Part shown: positions 22,224-30,163 of the stretch, in pieces | How the letters are laid out: every line of letters begins with the position of its first letter | Numbering within the stretch: the stretch's first letter is position 1 | From: Actinocrinis sp035605935 | GTDB lineage: Bacteria; Actinomycetota; Actinomycetes; Streptomycetales; Catenulisporaceae | Length of the DNA stretch: 64,000 nt | Reading direction: 5' to 3' | Assembly (NCBI RefSeq): GCF_035605935.1 | Contig: NZ_DATNGK010000135.1 | Location: 17,131-81,130, forward strand | Notes under the pieces: model-generated | Told to the model about the DNA's origin: nothing | Database searches by the model: none | Seen by the model: the letters and a program-made list of their open reading frames with translations, nothing else | Program-made: the position numbers and the translations under genes

Positions 22224-25220
22224 TCACGGCCCCGAGGCGTACTCGACGACCTGCTGGAACGTCGGCCGGTTCTGCCAGTTCGTCGGACTGTCGGTGATGC
22301 CACCGAGCGGGTCCTGGACGATGCTGTCCGCGCACCACTGGTCGCCTGCCGAGCAGGTCGAGTCGGCCGGGTACACCGTCGCGGCGGACTCGGCCGCGGC
22401 CTGCGTCAGCGAGCTGAGCAGCGCGCTCCGGCAAGCGGACAGATTGCCGCCGCCGCAGTACGCCACCGGTAGCGGGTCGGTGACGCTCTGTCCGAGTTCC
22501 TTACGCAGATCCTTGCTGACGTAGCCCCACCAGCCGTATTGGAACGACGAGCCCTTGTGCGGCTGCGCTTCGGTCGACGAGACCACCGTCCCGCTCACCG
22601 TGATCTGCTGGCCCGCCGACGGGGACTCATTGACCTGCATCGCGTTGACCAGCGCGTTGAATAGGTTCGTACCCATTCCGGACTGGAACTCGGCCTGGAT
22701 CAGCAGCGGCCACCAGGCGTCGAACACCTGGAGCGCGGCCGCGTTCTGATAGGCCTTCGAACCGGCCGCGGTCGGCGTGAGCGTCGCCCCGGCATTGAGC
22801 CAGGTCGTCAACTCGTCGACCAAGGCCTTCTGGTTCGCGTCGGTGACCGGCTGGCTGTTGATGACCTGGAGCAGCAGCGGCAACACCTGCTTGCCGCGCA
22901 GGTCGGTCAACGCCGCCTTCTCCATCACCTGCACCAGCGCGGGCCGGGTGAACTTCGCCCCGGTCGCCAAGTACGCCTTCACGCCCTGGTCGAGCAGGTC
23001 GACCCGCTGAACCGGACCCCAGCTGAAGTTGCCGTCCGCCGCGCTGTAGTCGAGGGACTGCTTGTTGTTCCAGCTGACGTAGTAGTCCTGGTCGATCGAG
23101 TTCGGATGGCTTGACGGCGCCGTGTAGCTCGCCGAGTTAGTGGTCGGGTTGTACCCCTGCCATTCGTCGGCGGCGGTCCCCCACATCGGCAGGTTCGGGT
23201 CGGTCCCGGCCGCGCGTACCGGGTTCAGGCCCGAGTTGAAGTACGCGACGTGGGCCGAGTTGACGTAGAACCAGTTGAAGTCGTAGCCGATGTTCGAGGC
23301 CGCGCTCTCGAAGCCCTGCGGCGTGGACATGACGCTCGGATCGTTGAACATCTGGAAGCCGATGGCGGAATCCGCTTCGTGCATGTACGTCGAACGCAGC
23401 GCCGTATACGCCACGGGCACGCCGCCGACCGTAGCGGTGTAGTCGACGAGCCCGTACTTAGTGCGATACGTCGTCAAGTCGTAGGAGCCGGCCGCGGTGC
23501 TGTCGGCGACGGTCGGGCTCCACGAGTCGTGCGCCACCATCTTGTCCATCGGTGTGCAGACGCCGTGGTACAGGTACGAAGTCGAGCTTGTGGTGGGCTT
23601 GGAGCCGTCCGCGTTGCACAGCGTGACCGCGTACGTGTCGGTGGTGTCCTGCTCGCTGGAGGTCGCGCTCCAGGAGTAGCTGGGGCCGCGGCCGAGTTCC
23701 ACATACAGGTTGAACCCGGAGAAGGCGGCTCCGCGGGCGCTGATACCCGGACCCTCGATCTCCTCCAGCATGAGCAGCTGCGGAGCGAAGTACCCGGTCT
23801 GCGGGCCGAACACCGCGATCGGATGGCCTGACGCGCTGTTAGCCGCGGAGATGACCAGCGCGTTGGACATGCCCGGGTGCTGCTGGCCGGGCCCGGGCAT
23901 GTCGATGCCGGGCGCCGCGCCGTTGTTGTAAATGCCGTTGAGCGCGCTGAGCTTTCCGCTCGTCTGCGCGCGCAGCGAGGCCGGAAGCTTCGCGGCAAGC
24001 TTGGTGTCAGCCGCTTGCACGGCCTTGGCGGTCGCGGCATTGGTAGCCGCCTTTGCCGTGGCCGAGGCCTTCACCGCGCTGGTGCTCGCGGAGCCGGTCG
24101 CGTTCTGCACGACGTTGACACCCTGCACCGAGCCGGAATCGGGCATCGCGGTGCCAGTGACTGCGCCGGACGTCTCGCCGTAGGGGAAGCTCTGGCCGTT
24201 GTGCAGGGTCAGCGTTGCCTCGGGGTCGTTCTGCTCGCGCAGCGCGGCCCAGATCGCGTCACCCTGAGTGACCCCGTACGCCGACTCGGCCGCCTCCTTC
24301 ACCAGCGCGGACTGCACCTCGGTGCCGCCGCCGTTGCCGAACAGGCCGCCGATGACGCCGGCGATGGCGATCAGGTCGGTCTCGGTGAAGTTCGCCATCG
24401 ACTGCCCGGTGAGGTCGTACTCGCCGGGGAAGTCGTTGGCGGCTTTGACGACCGAGATGTAGTTGTTGACGCCGGCCAGGTAGTTGTCCGCGTCCGCCTT
24501 AAGCTGCGCGCCACGGGCGCCGTCCGCGGCCAGCGCGTTGACCTGCGCCTGGAGATCGGCCTCGGTGTAGGGGGCGGTCCGCCACACGTTCTGTTCGAGC
24601 CCTCGGTTGGCGGGTGCGCCGCCGGCGAAGGAGGTCAGCTCGGCCCGTCCGATGTGCCGGAACAGGTCCATGACCCACAGCCGGTCCTCGGCGCCCGCGT
24701 ATCCGGCTCCGAACTCGGTCTCGGCCCTGGTTTGGCCGTAGATGTGCGGGATGTCAGCGGTGTCTCGCTGGATCGTGACTCCGGTTTCCGGTGTCTCGGT
24801 ACGCGTGATGCTGGTGGCACCGAGGGAGGAGTCGTTGTAGAAGTTGTTGATCTGAGCGGTCGTCAGCCCCGTGTAGGAATTGACCAGGTTGTCATACTTG
24901 GTCAGCTGATCGTTGTTGTTCGATGGATGTACGCCGAAGACCTTGAACAGGATGATGTCGGCGAGGGTTTCGGACCCGTTCTCTCCCGGGGGGAGAATGT
25001 CGGAGCATTGACCCCCGCAGTAGTCGGTCGGCGAGGTGACGGCGGTCGCTCGTGAAGCGACGTTCGACGCCACTGCCTGCGCCTGACCGGCGGCTGCCGA
25101 CACCAATAGCGCCGCGGTCGCGGCCGCGACGGTGAACAGGTGTGGACGGCGGGTGTAAGGACGGCGCCCGAATGGGCGCCGGATGCTGGTGGGGACGGTG
25201 TGGGTGTGGGTTGGGCGCAC
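22224..25220 (-). CDS. Secreted penicillin-acylase family amidase (possible AHL/beta-lactam acylase)
   Basis: A 998-residue Ntn-hydrolase precursor. A long Arg-rich signal peptide is followed by a hydrophobic core and an AQA-type cleavage site near residue 48. The alpha part contains VTIQRDTADIPHIYGQTRAE and AGYAGAEDRLWVMDLFRHIG, the usual penicillin-amidase opening. The beta part starts at Ser452 in HPGMSNALVIS, the autocatalytic N-terminal nucleophile; NSASGHPIAVFGPQTGYF follows. An Ala/Lys-rich region (~370-430) is the likely removed spacer. The family hydrolyses beta-lactams, acyl-homoserine lactones or lipopeptide acyl chains; the substrate cannot be read. GTG start with CGGAG. An inverted repeat ~60 bp upstream may be an operator. 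Confidence 0.88.
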   Translation of the reverse strand: MRPTHTHTVPTSIRRPFGRRPYTRRPHLFTVAAATAALLVSAAAGQAQAVASNVASRATAVTSPTDYCGGQCSDILPPGENGSETLADIILFKVFGVHPSNNNDQLTKYDNLVNSYTGLTTAQINNFYNDSSLGATSITRTETPETGVTIQRDTADIPHIYGQTRAETEFGAGYAGAEDRLWVMDLFRHIGRAELTSFAGGAPANRGLEQNVWRTAPYTEADLQAQVNALAADGARGAQLKADADNYLAGVNNYISVVKAANDFPGEYDLTGQSMANFTETDLIAIAGVIGGLFGNGGGTEVQSALVKEAAESAYGVTQGDAIWAALREQNDPEATLTLHNGQSFPYGETSGAVTGTAMPDSGSVQGVNVVQNATGSASTSAVKASATAKAATNAATAKAVQAADTKLAAKLPASLRAQTSGKLSALNGIYNNGAAPGIDMPGPGQQHPGMSNALVISAANSASGHPIAVFGPQTGYFAPQLLMLEEIEGPGISARGAAFSGFNLYVELGRGPSYSWSATSSEQDTTDTYAVTLCNADGSKPTTSSTSYLYHGVCTPMDKMVAHDSWSPTVADSTAAGSYDLTTYRTKYGLVDYTATVGGVPVAYTALRSTYMHEADSAIGFQMFNDPSVMSTPQGFESAASNIGYDFNWFYVNSAHVAYFNSGLNPVRAAGTDPNLPMWGTAADEWQGYNPTTNSASYTAPSSHPNSIDQDYYVSWNNKQSLDYSAADGNFSWGPVQRVDLLDQGVKAYLATGAKFTRPALVQVMEKAALTDLRGKQVLPLLLQVINSQPVTDANQKALVDELTTWLNAGATLTPTAAGSKAYQNAAALQVFDAWWPLLIQAEFQSGMGTNLFNALVNAMQVNESPSAGQQITVSGTVVSSTEAQPHKGSSFQYGWWGYVSKDLRKELGQSVTDPLPVAYCGGGNLSACRSALLSSLTQAAAESAATVYPADSTCSAGDQWCADSIVQDPLGGITDSPTNWQNRPTFQQVVEYASGP

Positions 25221-25278
25221 TGCTGACGCTCCGAAGGCAGGAAGAACAGGCGGTGAGGAGTGCCTTGCGTCGCGTCAA

Positions 25279-25294
25279 CCTACTCGTGAGTAGG
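25279..25294. promoter_or_regulatory. TetR-like inverted repeat upstream of the acylase gene
   Basis: CCTACTC-GT-GAGTAGG has 7-bp perfect arms around 2 bases, 59-74 bases upstream of the acylase GTG. TTGACG on the minus strand (25278-25273) abuts it and may be the -35. The form is that of TetR-family operators. Confidence 0.5.
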
Positions 25295-25530
25295 GTAAAG
25301 AGTCAGTCAGCGCACTGCCAAGACTGAGCTAAAACATGAGGATCATTCAAATTCCGCGTAACGGGCCGCGCGGTGCGTGGACGCCCGGTTCCGCCTCGTG
25401 GCAGGGACCCGCGGGACCTGTGGGGGTGAGGCCCGTGGGGGCGGGGCTCTGCTCGTACGGCGGAACCGGGACGGTATCAGGATTCGTAATCAGCGCCCGG
25501 ACACGTCCCGTGCACCGTCACGTGGGTGAT
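25295..25530. other. Intergenic stretch without a recognised gene
   Basis: Between the acylase promoter and the repeat tract after the DUF397 gene I see no credible coding frame. The region turns sharply G-rich around 25400-25450 (runs of GTGGGGGTGAGG type). No RNA gene or hairpin stands out. Confidence 0.4.
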
Positions 25531-25599
25531 GCGGTGTTCTGTACTGCGGTCTTTCGGTGTTTCGGTGCTGCGTTGTTCGATACTGCGTTGTTCGGTACT
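25531..25599. repeat. Degenerate 15-bp repeats downstream of the DUF397 gene
   Basis: Units GCGGTGTTCTGTACT (25531), GCGTTGTTCGATACT (25570) and GCGTTGTTCGGTACT (25585) share a 15-base period, with a longer irregular unit between the first two and a partial copy after. On the minus strand one frame would read STEQR-SIEQR-STETP, but the DUF397 gene stops just before it at 25614 in another frame. Confidence 0.55.
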
Positions 25600-25613
25600 G
25601 CGATAGTGCGGTG

Positions 25614-25856
25614 TTATCCGAGCAGGAAGTCCGCGCCGCCGGTCTTGGCCGCCTCGATGAAGGCGGACAGTTCCGAGACGGTGTACACCAGGGCCGGCCC
25701 CTCCGGGTCGGTGGACTGGCGCATCGCGATCCTGCCGTCCTGCAGCTTGAGGACCTCGACGCAGTTTCCGCCGTTCCCTCCGCTCCAGGGCTTCATCCAG
25801 CCATGCTGACCCAGGTGGGTCGCCGGCATTCCGTTGTATATGTCGGTGTCGGTCAT
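25614..25856 (-). CDS. DUF397 domain protein
   Basis: An 80-residue protein with the DUF397 core: GWMKPWSGGNGGNCVEVLKL, IAMRQSTDPEGPALVYT, and SAFIEAAKTGGADFLL. DUF397 proteins occur in large numbers in filamentous actinomycetes beside DUF5753-type XRE regulators and are thought to act with them, perhaps as small antagonists. Its ATG lies 2 bases past the stop of the XRE gene and has AAGGAG inside the end of that gene, so the two are co-transcribed. Confidence 0.9.
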   Translation of the reverse strand: MTDTDIYNGMPATHLGQHGWMKPWSGGNGGNCVEVLKLQDGRIAMRQSTDPEGPALVYTVSELSAFIEAAKTGGADFLLG

Positions 25857-25858
25857 TT

Positions 25859-26728
25859 CTAGATCTCCTTGCGAATGCCACTGAGATACGCCTCAGTGGA
25901 TGGTGCGGGTGCGGCTTGTGCGCACATCCGGTCCAATGCCTCCAGGTAGACGGACACGTCATCGCGGTCGTCGATGTAGACGGCCCCGGTCAGCGATTCG
26001 CCGTAGACGATGTCCGGCAGTTCCTGGAAGCGGAACCGGAAGATACAGAACGGCCCGTACATCGCGGGATGCGGACCGGCCGCGAACGGCATCACCTGGA
26101 GAGTCACATTGGGCTGCGAACAAGCCTCGATCAGCCGGTCCACCTGAGCGCGCAGCACCTTGCGGTCGGCCGCGCGCCGGAAGACCGTCTCATCCATGAC
26201 GCCCCAGAACCGTGGCGCGTTGTCACGGCTCAGCAAAGACTGACGCTCGACCCGCAGATCGACCAGCCGGTTGATCTCCGGATCGGGGGCGTGCGGAAGG
26301 CCCGCGCGCAGCACCGTACGTGCGTAATCGGGCGTCTGCAGCAGCCCATGCACGTAGTGCGGCTCGTAGGCACGGATGAGCGCGGCCTCGACCTCCAGGC
26401 TGACGTGCGCGCTGAACCAGTCAGGCAGCACGTCCCGGTAGCGGTGCCACCAGCCGGGCTGGTTGGCCTCGCGCACCAGGGCCAGGAAGGCCTCGATCTC
26501 GCTGGGCTCGGTGACGCCGTACATGCGCAAGAGCCGGTCGACATAGAGAATCTTGAGGCTGACCTCAGCCTTCTCCATGCGCCGGATCGTGGAATGCGTG
26601 ACGTCCAAGGCCGCCGCGGCCTCCTCGTAGCCGAGCCCGGCCTGCTTGCGCAGGTCCTCGAGTCGCTTGCCAAGGACCATTCGCATCACCGTCGGGGCGC
26701 CACCCGACGACCGTACGTCACCGCTCAC
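25859..26728 (-). CDS. XRE-family regulator with DUF5753 (Scr1/WhiJ-like)
   Basis: A 289-residue DNA-binding protein. N-terminal helix-turn-helix: LGKRLEDLRKQAGLGYEEAA and LDVTHSTIRRMEKAEVS. The DUF5753 ligand/effector domain follows: ALIRAYEPHYVHGLLQTPDY, VDLRVERQSLL, QVMPFAAGPHPAMYGPFCIF. GTG 26728 has a perfect GGAGG 6 bases upstream; the GTG at 26743 would include that Shine-Dalgarno sequence as codons 2-3 and is unlikely. It pairs with the DUF397 gene and is divergent from an ATP-binding protein gene, the common three-gene developmental or antibiotic-linked set of streptomycetes. Confidence 0.9.
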   Translation of the reverse strand: MSGDVRSSGGAPTVMRMVLGKRLEDLRKQAGLGYEEAAAALDVTHSTIRRMEKAEVSLKILYVDRLLRMYGVTEPSEIEAFLALVREANQPGWWHRYRDVLPDWFSAHVSLEVEAALIRAYEPHYVHGLLQTPDYARTVLRAGLPHAPDPEINRLVDLRVERQSLLSRDNAPRFWGVMDETVFRRAADRKVLRAQVDRLIEACSQPNVTLQVMPFAAGPHPAMYGPFCIFRFRFQELPDIVYGESLTGAVYIDDRDDVSVYLEALDRMCAQAAPAPSTEAYLSGIRKEI

Positions 26729-26941
26729 GTTCTGCCTCCGCACCGGCCGCCATGCGGCTCAGTGTGCCATGTCGGTAACGCAGCGAACAGTCTGCTCATC
26801 CGATTCTGCAATTTCCAGGTTGACTCTTGCCATCCGTTGCTGGCGGACAGCATAGTGATTCCTGTGATTCAGCGTCCGCAGTCGCCGCCGACGGCGCGCC
26901 GCGCGAGGCCCGATCACCTCGGCGCGGAAGGCGAGACGCTC

Positions 26942-27496
26942 GTGAACCGTTCCCACCCGGCCTCGGCGGCCATTCCGGCGGCGTTCGATGCCGCCGCGAG
27001 CGCAGCCGATGAGGACGGACCGGCGCATTCCAGTCCGGCCGCCATCACGACGGCCGTCCTTCCCGCGCATAACTTCCATGGCGAGTCCGGGTTCCTGCAC
27101 CGCGACGTTTTCCACCTGCCGGCGCACGGAGCCAGCGTGTCCACCGCGCGCAGCCGGATCACCGAGCAGCTGCACGACTGGGGCGTCGGCGAGTCGGTAT
27201 ATGAGGACGCGGCGCTGATCGTCAGCGAGCTGTTCACCAACGCGCTCGTGCACACGGACAGCAGCGAGATCACCTGCCAGCTGCAGACCACCGCGCAGAC
27301 CGTGTACCTCGCGATCACCGATCAGGGCTGCGGCCCGTCGGGGCCGCGGGTCCGGGAGCCTGACGCCGAGAGCGGCCGCGGCCTGATTCTGGTCAGCGCG
27401 CTCGCCCAGCTGTGGGGCGTGAATACGGAACATGGCTGCGGCCGTACCGTGTGGGCGATGCTGCCCTGGGCTCTGCCCTCCGCCGACACCGCCTGA
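26942..27496 (+). CDS. HATPase-domain serine-kinase/anti-sigma-like regulator
   Basis: About 184 residues with a GHKL ATPase fold: STARSRITEQLHDWGVGESV, EDAALIVSELFTNALVHTDS (N-box ELFTNALVH), AITDQGCGP (G1) and ESGRGLILVSALAQLWGV (G2). These features match the RsbW/SpoIIAB-like ATP-binding proteins that accompany XRE/DUF397 pairs. The first ~60 residues are Ala-rich and poorly conserved. GTG 26942 has GGAAGG 10 bases upstream; GTG 26855 and 26864 in the same frame are alternatives. It is divergent from the XRE gene. The target sigma or protein is unknown. Confidence 0.82.
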   Translation: MNRSHPASAAIPAAFDAAASAADEDGPAHSSPAAITTAVLPAHNFHGESGFLHRDVFHLPAHGASVSTARSRITEQLHDWGVGESVYEDAALIVSELFTNALVHTDSSEITCQLQTTAQTVYLAITDQGCGPSGPRVREPDAESGRGLILVSALAQLWGVNTEHGCGRTVWAMLPWALPSADTA

Positions 27497-27663
27497 CAGG
27501 TTCTCGACGCCCCGACCGCCGCGATGAGCTGCCGGAAGAGGGCCGCAAGCCCGTTCGGAAAAATCTTTCCCGACGCCGGTGAACCGATCCCGGCATCCGC
27601 ACGTGCTTTCGCCTCAGGGACAGCCTTCGAAGAGCGAAGGAACATGAAACGGCGAGGGCCCGG

Positions 27664-28479
27664 ATGACCAGCACGTCTGATCTGAACATCGCCGGATCAC
27701 CGATCTACGAGAGTCTCGTAGCCACCAGCGGTGATCCGTATCAGCCCCCCGCCTATCAGCTGCCCGACGTGTACGGCTCGGGCTCAGAGGTCGCCGCGTA
27801 CGGCGACGGCTCGGGCGGCGGCGCCGGCGGAGCGGGACCCGGCTGGGACAGCGGCGCGCAGTGGGGCGGCGCGGGCGGTGGCCTGCCACCGAACGCCGGA
27901 CCCGCCATGCTCTCGCAGTTCCTCGGCCGCATGCTCGGCGACGGGCAGAGCTGGGTCGCGGTCATGATCTTCGGCGGCCCGATCGCCGATCAGCTGCGCC
28001 AGAACCAGTTCATGCAGCAGTTCGGCACAAATCCGCAATACGCCCCACCGGGCGCGTCAGGGTACGCTAACGTTCCCGGTTACGGCTTCGGCGGCGGCTT
28101 CGGCTATGGGTCGAACAATGCCGGTGGCATGACCGAAGGCGCGATGGCGCAGGCATATCAGCAGGCTTACCAATGGGCGGCGCAGCAGCAGGCAGCGCTC
28201 GCCGCCAGCCAGTTCGAGCCGGCGCTGCCCGCGCTTCCCCCGGCCCCGGACCCGGCCATGGTCCCCGGACTGGGCGCGCCCCCGGCGCTGCCTCCGGCCG
28301 AAGCCACGCAGACTTTCGGTGGGATGCTCAGCGAGGACTGGGCCGGTTGGCTCGGCCAGACCGCGCAGGGCGCCCGCCCGCAAAGCGAGGAGGAGATGGA
28401 CGAACCGCCGTACGATGCCGGCGGCGGCGGATGGAGCAGCCGGCTCGGAGCAGCCATGCGAGAACTCCGTGGCAGATAG
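27664..28479 (+). CDS. Gly/Pro/Ala-rich protein of unknown function
   Basis: A 271-residue protein. The N-terminal third has PYQPPAYQLPDVYGSGSE and a Gly-rich stretch. One short hydrophobic stretch, WVAVMIFGGPIADQL, lies at about residues 97-111 after AMLSQFLGRMLGDG. Tyr/Gly-rich (GYGFGGGFGYG) and Gln-rich (YQQAYQWAAQQQAALAAS) tracts follow, then a Pro-rich region and a last segment with Trp motifs (LSEDWAGWLGQ). GAGGG precedes the ATG. Its end overlaps or abuts the start region of the sigma factor, so it may belong to that operon. I do not recognise a family. Confidence 0.6.
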   Translation: MTSTSDLNIAGSPIYESLVATSGDPYQPPAYQLPDVYGSGSEVAAYGDGSGGGAGGAGPGWDSGAQWGGAGGGLPPNAGPAMLSQFLGRMLGDGQSWVAVMIFGGPIADQLRQNQFMQQFGTNPQYAPPGASGYANVPGYGFGGGFGYGSNNAGGMTEGAMAQAYQQAYQWAAQQQAALAASQFEPALPALPPAPDPAMVPGLGAPPALPPAEATQTFGGMLSEDWAGWLGQTAQGARPQSEEEMDEPPYDAGGGGWSSRLGAAMRELRGR

Positions 28480-28510
28480 CACTACTCTTCCGAAGCCCTA
28501 CCCACTCGGA

Positions 28511-29107
28511 GTGGAACTGTTGAACCGGTCGTTTGGCAGGACCCTGCCAACCAAGGCGGATCAGTCCCGAAAACCGGCGCGTACCAGCGAGGACCGGCTG
28601 AGGGCGCTCTACGCGGAGCACGCCGGCCCGCTGCTCGGATACGCGCTGCGGCTGCTGCACGGTGACCGCTCGGCCGCCGAGGACGTGGTGCAGGAGACCC
28701 TGCTGCGGGCCTGGACCCATCCTGAGGCGATGGACCCGTCGCGCGGCTCGCCGCGCAACTGGCTGTTCACGGTGGCCCGCAACCTGGTCATCGATGCCAT
28801 CAGGGCACGCAAGACCCGCCCGCCCGAGGTCGGCGAGGGGCGCCTAGGGGAGGACTGGGCGCAGTCGCTGGCCGACACCGGCGCCGACCCGTACGACCGC
28901 AGCCTGGACGCCTGGGAACTGGCCGAGGTGGTGGCCGTGCTCTCCCCGGAGCACCGGGCCGTGCTTGTGGAAACCTATTACCATGGGGCGTCCGTCGCGC
29001 AGGCCGCGAAGACGCTCGGCATACCTCCTGGAACCGTAAAGTCCCGCACCTACTACGCATTGAGAGCCCTGCGGCTCGCCTGTGAGGAACGGGGGGTTAC
29101 TCCGTGA
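28511..29107 (+). CDS. ECF RNA polymerase sigma factor (SigL/RslA-type pair)
   Basis: About 198 residues. Sigma-2 spans RLRALYAEHAGPLLGYALRL to AAEDVVQETLLRAWTHPEA with the helix GSPRNWLFTVARNLVIDAIR. Sigma-4 spans VVAVLSPEHRAVLVETYYHG to GIPPGTVKSRTYYALRALRL. It resembles the SigC/SigL-type ECF factors. The next gene encodes a zinc-type anti-sigma and overlaps by 4 bases. The start is uncertain: GTG 28511 is given; GTG 28469 overlaps the preceding gene, and TTG 28520 has GGAG 8 bases upstream. Confidence 0.88.
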   Translation: MELLNRSFGRTLPTKADQSRKPARTSEDRLRALYAEHAGPLLGYALRLLHGDRSAAEDVVQETLLRAWTHPEAMDPSRGSPRNWLFTVARNLVIDAIRARKTRPPEVGEGRLGEDWAQSLADTGADPYDRSLDAWELAEVVAVLSPEHRAVLVETYYHGASVAQAAKTLGIPPGTVKSRTYYALRALRLACEERGVTP

Positions 29108-30057
29108 CCGATCGCTCGCACGCGGGCGCCGGGTCCGGTCGGGGAAGGACCGGACCGCCTGGCTACCCGCCCGGTTATCCGCCGGCGGCAGACTCCTGCT
29201 CGCCGGATCAACGCATCGCGCTGGGCTCTTACGCGCTCGGCGCACTGGACCCGGCCGAGGCCGACCAGGTCCGTATTCACTTGGTGGACTGCGCAGCCTG
29301 CCGCGCCGAGTACCGCGAGCTTGCCGCGGTACCGGCGGTGCTGGCCCGCATCACCGAGACCGAAATGGCAGCCGGACCGGTACCCCCGGACGGCGAACTG
29401 CTGACCCGGCTGCTGGAGAAGGCCGCGGCTCGGGAGGCGTCGGGTCGGGGCGCGGTGCCCAACTCGGCGGCTTCCTCGCCCGCCTCCGCCTGGAGCTCGG
29501 GGCCGGGCTCGTCCGGATTCGCCGGCGACCCCGATCTCGACCTGTCCCCCGGCGGTTCGAGCCACTCCGGGCGCGCGCGACGTCGGCGTCCGGCGCGGCA
29601 GAAGTCGGCCGGGCATCAGAAATCCGGCCTGCTTTCGAGCCTGTGGTCCGGCAGCCTGATGCGCCGCGTCTCCATCGCGGCGGCCGGCGGCGTCCTGGCC
29701 GCGACCGCGGTGATCAGCGTGTACGCGGGGACCGCCGGCTCGAACGCGCCGGTGACGACGACGATCAACGCGGCCAACGCGGCGATGGGCATCACCGGCA
29801 CGGTCCAGTACCACGCGACAGAGTGGGGCAGCTGGGTCCAGGTCACGATGCACAACGTCCCGCCGGGCGACGACTGCATGCTCCTCGCGGTCGACGGCAA
29901 GGGCGATCGCGTAGTGGCCAGCACCTGGTGGGCTCCGTCTAGCGGCACGGCCACCATCCCCGGCGGGGTGGCGATGCAGGCGAGTGAGATCTCGAAGTTC
30001 CAGGTGGTGACGGCCACCGGCAAGACCCTGCTGGACGTGCCTGTGCAGCACTCATAA
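29104..30057 (+). CDS. Zinc-type membrane anti-sigma factor (RskA/RslA-like)
   Basis: A 317-residue protein. The cytoplasmic N-terminal domain has SPDQRIALGSYALGALDPAE, then HLVDCAACRAEY, the HxxxCxxC zinc anti-sigma (ZAS) signature. A Ser/Gly-rich linker and basic stretch lead to a transmembrane segment near residues 190-212 (SIAAAGGVLAATAVISVYAG). The extracellular C-terminus ends with an anti-sigma-K-type beta domain: WVQVTMHNVPPGDDCMLLAV, MQASEISKFQVVTATGKTL. It would hold the upstream sigma at the membrane and release it on a wall or redox signal by proteolysis. Confidence 0.88.
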   Translation: MTDRSHAGAGSGRGRTGPPGYPPGYPPAADSCSPDQRIALGSYALGALDPAEADQVRIHLVDCAACRAEYRELAAVPAVLARITETEMAAGPVPPDGELLTRLLEKAAAREASGRGAVPNSAASSPASAWSSGPGSSGFAGDPDLDLSPGGSSHSGRARRRRPARQKSAGHQKSGLLSSLWSGSLMRRVSIAAAGGVLAATAVISVYAGTAGSNAPVTTTINAANAAMGITGTVQYHATEWGSWVQVTMHNVPPGDDCMLLAVDGKGDRVVASTWWAPSSGTATIPGGVAMQASEISKFQVVTATGKTLLDVPVQHS

Positions 30058-30072
30058 CCCGGGATGGGTTGG

Positions 30073-30120
30073 CGCCCCCGAGGCGGCCGAGACCAGACGG
30101 CTCGGTCCGCTTCGGGGGCG
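30073..30120. terminator. Nested stem-loop terminator after the anti-sigma gene
   Basis: Outer 14-bp near-perfect stem CGCCCCCGAGGCGG/CCGCTTCGGGGGCG, with an inner CCGAG/CTCGG hairpin. It begins 16 bases after the anti-sigma stop. Confidence 0.7.
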
Positions 30121-30163
30121 TTGGTATGTCTCGATAGGCGTGTCTCTATAGGCTCTTGGGACT

